Source of the DNA: Bipolaris cookei
Lineage: Eukaryota > Ascomycota > Dothideomycetes > Pleosporales > Pleosporaceae
Direction: 5' to 3'
NCBI GenBank assembly: GCA_002286855.1
Contig: NRSV01000045.1
Span: 124,001 to 188,000 of the forward strand
Length of the DNA stretch: 64,000 bases
The notes under the pieces: generated by a model
What the model was told of the DNA's origin: nothing
The model's database searches: none
Seen by the model: the letters and a program-made list of their open reading frames with translations, nothing else
Translations under genes and position numbers: made by a program
Shown: positions 57,808 to 64,000 of the stretch, piece by piece
Numbering within the stretch: position 1 is the first letter of the stretch
Layout of the letters: every line of letters starts with the position of its first letter

Positions 57808-59811
57808 ATGAATGCAAAGGTAAGCCTGCACCTTGAACAGTACCTCTATTCGCTGAACCAGGTGTGAACGCGTTGCCTTGTCAGCGGCCTTCGTTCACAC
57901 CTATGTGCAACTTCACCCAGACTGTTTCTCTTCGAGCTTTGCTAACACAATTGTTTACACAGCCACAACGCCCCGTGAGGGCTCTTCGTATACGCGACGA
58001 AAACGCGGCACCCCAGCTACCTGCTGGCAAGACTCTGCATTCGCGCAACAAGTCAACACCGGCCCTATCTACACTGGTGCAGGCCGGCGGCATCAATGCT
58101 GCAGCAGCCAAACGGACTGTGTTTGGCGATGTTAGTAACACCACTCGACAGCCTGCAGCAAAAGACGACATGCAAATAACAGGCAAAAAGAAGACTCTTG
58201 AGATCCTAAAGGATACTGCCACTGTTACTGTCAAGGAGACTGTCAAAGCTGGTACGCTCTCACGACCAGCACAACGACTGGCGACAAGCGTCTCTTCCAA
58301 AGAGCACGCCTCCAAAGATGTTACCGAAGTCGCATCTGTGGCCCCAAAGCAAGTCAGCATCGACGCCAAACAATTCACAACCAATGTTCGCAAGACGCTC
58401 TCAAAGAAGTCATCAACAACCGTCTTCCAAGAGGCGCCCTTAAATGCCACCACCGACGCAGCCGTCGCCCTCGTAACCTCGCATCAGCCTCTCCCTACAC
58501 AGTCATCTTCATTTCCCAACGTGGACCGTGCCTCAGCACAGTCCGGACAGCCCGCGACCATTCCAGAAGAGGAAGAGAAGACCGAGACAAACAACAAGGC
58601 AGAAGACAAGTACGAATACCTCGATGCGCTCGAAGAGCAGGCGCGCGCCTTGGAGCAAGAACGAAATGAAGAGCTCGCCAAGTCCAATGGCCTCAGCGGT
58701 CTCGAACACGAAGAGTACTGGGATGAGGAGGAGGAAGAGACCTACTACGATGCCGACGGTTACACCACCGCCAGATCCCTTCGATCGCGCGGCGACAATA
58801 CGACCGGTGGTGTTACCCTAATTCTTGCGCCCAGAATTACGGCAAAGATACAACGCGAACTTGAGGCTGCACGGGTATTCGTCGAGGCAAACCGGACAGC
58901 CGAAGACGTCGAGGATGAGCAGTGGGATACTTCGATGGTTGCCGAGTATGGCGAGGAGATTTTCGAATACATGCACTCTCTAGAAGAGCGTATGAAGCCT
59001 AACGCGTCTTACATGGATCATCAGGCTGAAATCCAGTGGTCAATGCGGTCCGTTCTCATGGACTGGCTCGTCCAGGTCCATAACCGTTTCACTCTCCTGC
59101 CCGAGACCCTGTTCCTTGCTGTCAATTACGTCGACCGCTTTCTTTCATGCAAGGTTGTCTCGCTTGGCAAACTGCAGCTTGTTGGTGCGACTGCTCTCTT
59201 CGTCGCCGCCAAGTACGAGGAGATTAACTGCCCATCAGTACAGGAGATTGTGTACATGGTCGACGGCGCCTACACAGCCGATGAAGTTTTGAAGGCTGAG
59301 CGATTCATGCTCAGTATGCTTCAATTTGAGCTGGGATGGCCTGGCCCAATGAGCTTCCTTCGTCGCATAAGCAAGGCGGATGACTACGACCTCGAGACAC
59401 GTACCCTATCCAAATACTTCTTGGAAATCACCATCATGGACGAGCGCTTCGTGGGTTGCGCCCCTAGCTTTCTCTCTGCGGGTGCTCACTGTCTGGCGCG
59501 CTTCATGCTGAAGAAGGGTGACTGGGTATGTCTATGTACGCATTGTCGTGAATAAAGATGCTAACTGATACTAGTCGCAATCGCACGTACATTACTCTGG
59601 GTACACATTGACCCAGCTCCGACAACTCATAACCGTCATCCTCGAGTGCTGTGATAACCCTCAGAAACATCATGCTGCCGTGTACGAGAAGTACACTGAC
59701 AAGCGCTACAAGCGCGCTTCCATTTTTGTCGAGGCAGAGATCTCAAAGGGCTTTTCTCTGCCACTTATGTCTAGGGACAGCCTGGCAACGCAGACTTTGA
59801 GGCGAAAGTGA
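57808..59811 (+). CDS. nimE: G2/mitotic B-type cyclin (NimE/Cdc13 type)
   Basis: Regulatory partner of Cdk1 for entry into mitosis; nuclear and spindle-pole. Three exons, 57808-57819, 57963-59525 and 59575-59811, give 603 residues. The first coding exon is four codons (MNAK), joined to PQRPVRALRIRDENAAP. A destruction-box-like motif RTVFGDVSN lies at 55-63, with Phe where Leu is usual. An acidic region precedes the cyclin boxes. Cyclin box N has MRSVLMDWLVQVHNRFTLLP, ETLFLAVNYVDRFLS and LVGATALFVAAKYEEI; cyclin box C starts TLSKYFLEITIMDERF, with YTDKRYKRAS near the end. The MRxxLxDWL and AAKYEE motifs place it among B-type cyclins. An alternative upstream acceptor around 57886 would add about 25 unconserved residues. 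Confidence 0.93.
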
Positions 59812-61026
59812 ACACACTTGTCTCGATCTCGTCTTGACGTGACTATATTCTAACTTGGCTCGTAGGGGTCGTGTGACGGCGCATCTGACAGATATTGTCG
59901 ACCAACACTCGGCAGCCAAGAGCGCGACAGCGTCAGCACCCCCATCTGGTCAACGTCAACGTCAACGTCAGCACCCCCACGGTCACCACCGAAATCTTCT
60001 TCATTCTTGCTTATTGTTCACCGATATACGGCGCTTTGGCGGCTTTCTTGAGCATGGTCAACTTCAGCAGGCGGCGGATTCTACATTGGTCCTATCTTCA
60101 TCTGGACATTCGGCGCACGGTGTTTATGGATACCCGACCTAAGTCTTTTCGTTCTTTCGTCAAATTTCCATTCATCTCTCAAGGTCTACCTCTGTAGGCG
60201 ACCCGGTTGTTCGCTACCTTCTCCCGTTCCTTGGACGGGGATGGACGCTGAACACGTACGATCACACTTCTCTTCGACTGTATTTTTTTATATTGGAAAG
60301 CTTTTTTGGGCTCTATGACGAAGCCACGAGGTTATGAACACTCGACCCGCATTATCTTAATTCTGTACATGTCGCGGCACGTTGATGTTCGGTTTCAGAG
60401 TCATCTTCTTTCGTTACTCTTTTTTCCTCTTGCCTCACACTTTTCTTCAAGGGGGCTCGGTGGTTGCGGGTACCGAAAGCACACAGGAGTTTGGAGAGGG
60501 TATCGCACCAATTGTGCCTTTGGGTTTCTCTGCATTTTCTGCTGTCACAAGGGAGGTCCATAGTTTGGACTCGGCAGGTAGTCAAGAAAAGCACTTAATG
60601 TTTGCAACTTAAACCCTGCGTCCGGCCAATCTGTGACGATGCCATTGATATTGTTTACTAAGCGCAACAGTATATATCTAGTGGAAAGCGAACATGTTTT
60701 ACTAATGGAAGCACACGACAGGGGCAAGAGGGTATATTATGTCTGACTTTGAGCTATGGTCTAGCACTCGCTTTGTCTGAGCACTGCAAGACTGGCCGAA
60801 TGACTTTGCTCGACAAGTTTGGTGCAACTATCCACGAAGCCTGGTATGCAAGCGTCGTGCCTGTCAGTCATGTTGCTGACTTTACGTCTGAGCCAACCAA
60901 TGTGCCCTGCTGTCTCCACACTCGTGTGTCTCGTCGATGACTGCAAGACTGACCATAGTCCAACGGCAGTGAGTTCTATGGGTGACAGACCTATGTGTTT
61001 TCTACTTGGGTTTGAATAGAGAGTGA
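59812..61026. other. Convergent spacer, cyclin B and LSM3
   Basis: About 1.2 kb. Contains a short GTCAAC tandem repeat near 59949-59972, probably in the cyclin 3' UTR. No gene is supported. Confidence 0.55.
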
Positions 61027-61444
61027 TCATTGCGATGTTCCCTCTGCTGGTGCAATCAGGACCACCGAGTCACCTTTCTACTCGTTAGCTCTGCATTAAT
61101 AGCCAAGTACCGTGCCTCTCGCCTACCTCTTATGAAGAGCATCTCACTCTGTTTCTTGACTGTCCGCACGCGGGGTTCTTGTTCGTCATCGTCTTCCTCG
61201 GCAATGTATATCGTTTCCTCGACGTCGCCGAGGACCAAGTTGCAGTGGGAATCGTAAGCCTGCGCCTTGCTGTCAGCTGGGCATGCTTGCGTACATGTCT
61301 GCTCCGGGGTGTCAGAGCTTCGCAGATACGTACATGAAGCCTGCCTTTTAGTTCGCGGTCGCCGCGCAATTTGACAATGACAATCTCGTCAATGCAGAGG
61401 CGTACAAGGTCGAGGGGCTCGTTGGTCTCTTCTTTTTCGTCCAT
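61027..61444 (-). CDS. LSM3: U6 snRNA-associated Sm-like protein LSM3
   Basis: Subunit of the Lsm2-8 ring on U6 snRNA and of the cytoplasmic Lsm1-7 decay complex. Three exons, 61444-61334, 61259-61127 and 61073-61027, encode 96 residues, the usual size. Sm1: EPLDLVRLCIDEIVIVKLRG, then RELKGRLHAYDSHCNLVLGD. The LSM3-type loop VEETIYIAEEDDDEQEP precedes Sm2 (VKKQSEMLFIRGDSVVLIAP). The last intron ends AAAG after a GCTAAC branch site and restores GDSVVLI. Divergent from the Ybp2-like gene, with 292 bases between start codons. Confidence 0.96.
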
Positions 61445-61736
61445 GGCGGGCTATTGGGCTTGCGGTGTTTGGAGCTCGGCAAATGGTGTCGCGGTGAACT
61501 TTGGCAGAGCGATCATCTTGGCGGAGCGGCAGCGGGGCTAGCGTGTGGACGCGCATTGAGTGGGCTGTGTGTGGGCGGGCTGGCATTGCGTCAGGGCCAG
61601 GCCCTTGAAGCAACAAGGCCAGGAACACTTGCCGCCTGGCCCAACATCTGCATTTTCTCCATTGTCCCTCCAGCGCCCCAAGCCGTCACATCGCCTGCTT
61701 TCCGGACTCACTGCTCGAAATCCAAGAGAACAAGCC
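61445..61736. promoter_or_regulatory. Compact bidirectional promoter, LSM3 and Ybp2-like gene
   Basis: A 292-base GC-rich interval between outward-facing start codons. The frame of the + strand gene is open upstream to 61560, but the extra residues look like translated leader. Confidence 0.6.
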
Positions 61737-63761
61737 ATGACCGACACCCAGGATCCCGCTCAGACAAACCAGCATCCACTTCTGGCCTCACGCCCACCCG
61801 TGACTGACCCCATTACCTATCTCACCATCATTGAATACAACCTTTCTGAAGAGAACTTGCCCGTCCTGCACCAAGCCCTTCAAGACACAGAACTCACAGC
61901 AACCATCGGCTGGGACCTGATCCATCTGTTACTTCCGCTACTTCCATTGTCTGAGGAATGCTTGCAAGACATTGCCGCAAAGGGCAATCCTAGAGAGTGC
62001 ATTCTCAAGGTCACAGAGGCGCTTCGGTTGCTCCAGTTCCAGGAGCCATATGAAGACACAGACGAAGACGAGCATGGTGCCCCACCGGCTACTACCAAAG
62101 CTAAAGCGCCCGAGGTTGGAGTGGGAGAGTCAAGCATAAGTCCTGCCTTTCAACCCGCCATAGTCCCACCCCTTCCGGTACTGAAGTTTGAGGCTCTCCT
62201 CGATATATTGGCTACATTACATCGACGTGTCAAAACTAAATACCCGAGTCGCTTCCTCTCTACTAGCCTGCAGGCTGTGTTGGTCGCATACAATCGGGCC
62301 AACACCCATATTGAAGACCTCACCCTATCTGCCGTCAAGTTTGTCAAGACGCTGTCCGGGACTAAGAGGCCGCATTTGCCATCAAGACGGAGCAGCGGAA
62401 ATCTTCTGCGTGTAAACACCAACCAATCGGAGCCAGATCCGGAAGCACAGGGCGATGCACCAAGCAGCGAAGAAACCGCCCTGGTAAACCGCCTACTACA
62501 GTCCTTTCTCACTCACATCCTTGAAGACTATATGTTATCTTTGAAATCAGACGATGATGTCCCAGGCCTGTCATGGGCAAGTAGGCTCATGGAAAGCTAT
62601 GAACCAGAGCGAATACCCAACAAGCCCAACTACCAGAAATATGCAGACCGGTTTGCAAATGAAGAAGACCTTACTTCGCGAGCCGCCATCTTAGGCCAAA
62701 TAGTAGCTTTGACTCAGGATTTGGGTCTGAAATATGATGAGTTGGTACGGACTGTGATGGATTCGGAGGAGGAGAAGCGTGGCATTCCCGGCATTGAGGA
62801 CGAGCCACCAGCTACGGCTGCAGATATTCCGCTTTCGAGGACTGGTGCTTTACTCCTCATTGCCGCACAAAATGTTAAACAGGAACTGTATGCTCCAGCC
62901 AAGCAAGAGGAGGAGGCGTCGTCAGTAGCCATCTTCCCGGGACACGCAACGATACTCAGTAACTTTATCGGGACTCTGGGACCTCAAACTGTTGGCATGG
63001 AGCCAGAGGCACTCCTCGACACGGTTCTTGCCATGGGTCTCATTGCATTGAAAAGAAACAATGTCGGCGAGCCCGAGGACGACGAGTCATTTGCCCAGTA
63101 CCTGCAAACCATCTCACTCATCTCTGCAAATTCGCCCTCCCCAAGCTTACGAGGCCACGCACATTACCTCACGACAACCGTCTTACGCTCGCACCCCCAC
63201 GATATCGTCCGCCTAACTTTCATCCGTGACACACTCGAGCATTGCCCATACGAGAACCTCAAAGCAAGCGCCGTATCCTGGCTCAAAGGCGAAACGCTAG
63301 AAGCAAACGCACCTCACCTCCACTCTTCAGACGACACCCACGAACCCGACCACACAAACATCTTCGCTACCCCCGTCGCTTTGTCCACCGTAGCCCCTTA
63401 CCTCTGGCCCGACCTCACCCCCCACTACGCCCTCGACACCGGTCTCGAAGACTCGTGGCTGCAGTTCCGCCAGGACTTAGGCTTCTACGTCGCCGCCCTC
63501 AACTTCTACTACCTCTTACTTCAAGCCGCGCATCTCCACGATACACTGGGCATCAAAGAGTTGAATTCCACGCATGGCATTCAGACGCAGTATCTCGACG
63601 TGCTCAAGCGGACCGCAGCGCGGTTTCAGAAGGAACTCGCGGCTGGTGGGGGCGCGCTGGTTGTTGAGGGCCAGGAGTCGCTCGAGCAGGCTAAAGCTGA
63701 TGTGGGGTTGTTGGAGAAGGTGGTGGAGTGGGTTGAGGGTGCGTTGGCAAAGTTGACGTGA
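61737..63761 (+). CDS. YAP-binding/Alf4/glomulin family protein (Ybp2-like)
   Basis: Single-exon all-helical protein of 674 residues. Family features are the opening YNLSEENLPVLHQALQD and GWDLIHLLLPLLPLSEEC, a helical repeat body, YPSRFLSTSLQAVLVAYNRA, and the long C-terminal region with LRSHPHDIVRLTFIRDTLE and NLKASAVSWLKGE. Yeast Ybp1 and Ybp2 act in peroxide signalling to Yap1 and at the kinetochore; glomulin binds the Rbx1 subunit of cullin ligases. Which of these applies here cannot be told from sequence. ATG 61737 is preferred because the preceding 59 in-frame residues are unlike the family. No intron is needed. Confidence 0.85.
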   Translation: MTDTQDPAQTNQHPLLASRPPVTDPITYLTIIEYNLSEENLPVLHQALQDTELTATIGWDLIHLLLPLLPLSEECLQDIAAKGNPRECILKVTEALRLLQFQEPYEDTDEDEHGAPPATTKAKAPEVGVGESSISPAFQPAIVPPLPVLKFEALLDILATLHRRVKTKYPSRFLSTSLQAVLVAYNRANTHIEDLTLSAVKFVKTLSGTKRPHLPSRRSSGNLLRVNTNQSEPDPEAQGDAPSSEETALVNRLLQSFLTHILEDYMLSLKSDDDVPGLSWASRLMESYEPERIPNKPNYQKYADRFANEEDLTSRAAILGQIVALTQDLGLKYDELVRTVMDSEEEKRGIPGIEDEPPATAADIPLSRTGALLLIAAQNVKQELYAPAKQEEEASSVAIFPGHATILSNFIGTLGPQTVGMEPEALLDTVLAMGLIALKRNNVGEPEDDESFAQYLQTISLISANSPSPSLRGHAHYLTTTVLRSHPHDIVRLTFIRDTLEHCPYENLKASAVSWLKGETLEANAPHLHSSDDTHEPDHTNIFATPVALSTVAPYLWPDLTPHYALDTGLEDSWLQFRQDLGFYVAALNFYYLLLQAAHLHDTLGIKELNSTHGIQTQYLDVLKRTAARFQKELAAGGGALVVEGQESLEQAKADVGLLEKVVEWVEGALAKLT

Positions 63762-64000
63762 GAGTGGAACAGGCAAGGGATAATGTTGACTCGATGCATA
63801 ATCGGCATATCTGAGACAGTAAGTTCTTGTGAAAAAGGGGGGAGAAGCTGAATGTACGTCAAGTATGAGATTAGATGGAAAATTCAAATCTTTGCCAATA
63901 AACACAGGCGTCTTGCACTTGTTAAACTGTGTCTATTTCCTTCGTAAAAGATATGGCTGAGTAGTGTTTTTTAATTGCGCGCACATACACCTCTCTATCC
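63762..64000. other. 3' flank of Ybp2-like gene
   Basis: The last 239 bases are AT-rich and should include the 3' UTR of the preceding gene. No further gene is visible before the window ends. Confidence 0.6.

Noticed and set aside
61560..61736. 59-residue N-terminal extension of the Ybp2-like protein
   Set aside because: Unlike the family, GC-rich leader composition, and it would occupy most of the short shared promoter with LSM3.
1..64000. CRISPR arrays, bacterial operons, phage or biosynthetic megasynthase genes
   Set aside because: None is present. The sequence is eukaryotic, with spliced, individually promoted genes.

Overview
The window is nuclear DNA from a filamentous ascomycete (Pezizomycotina). 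Genes are densely packed and introns are short (mostly 45-200 bases) with GT..AG ends and CTAAC-like branch sites. The proteins are fungal: XlnR, YMR1, BBP, PIF1, EDC3, DUF1749 and C6 zinc clusters. Gene content and protein style suggest a Dothideomycete, probably Pleosporales; that placement is inference. I resolved 22 protein-coding genes plus one decayed F-box-like gene, 11 on the + strand (12 with the relic) and 11 on the - strand. Exon joins were worked out by hand from splice signals, reading phase and family conservation.

Layout. 1-9 kb holds a sugar-metabolism block: the xylanase regulator XlnR (+), then a divergent pair consisting of a dihydrodipicolinate-synthase-fold aldolase (-) and a Gfo/Idh/MocA reductase resembling D-galacturonate reductase (+). 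9-13 kb is a gene-poor, AT-rich stretch. 13-29 kb is housekeeping: SNU13, the phosphoinositide phosphatase YMR1, the branchpoint protein BBP, V-ATPase subunit c (VMA3), the helicase PIF1, the RNA-binding protein PUB1 and an acidic Med2-like protein. 29-41 kb holds a SurE phosphatase, a naphthol-reductase-type SDR, an AMS2/SPT21-like GATA factor, SMD2 and dihydroxyacetone kinase. 41.5-42.6 kb is the F-box-like relic. 44-55 kb holds a SidJ-like DUF1749 hydrolase, EDC3, a transglutaminase-fold protein and a C6 zinc-cluster protein. 57.8-63.8 kb holds B-type cyclin, LSM3 and a YAP-binding/Alf4/glomulin family protein.

Functional links. Six genes act in RNA metabolism (SNU13, BBP, PUB1, SMD2, EDC3, LSM3). 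Cell-cycle and genome-maintenance functions recur (cyclin B, the AMS2-like histone-gene regulator, PIF1, the Ybp2-like protein). Most neighbours are divergent or convergent pairs, and several divergent pairs share promoters of about 0.3-1.1 kb.

Nothing here is an obvious new multi-gene system. The most interesting points are a possible unproductive cassette exon in a BBP intron crowded with the branchpoint motif that BBP itself binds, three MluI cell-cycle boxes upstream of the AMS2-like gene, an AMS2-like protein joining a long-loop GATA finger to a C6 cluster that recurs in a second gene, a putative uronate-catabolism pair beside xlnR, and two in-frame starts of PIF1 that suggest dual targeting.
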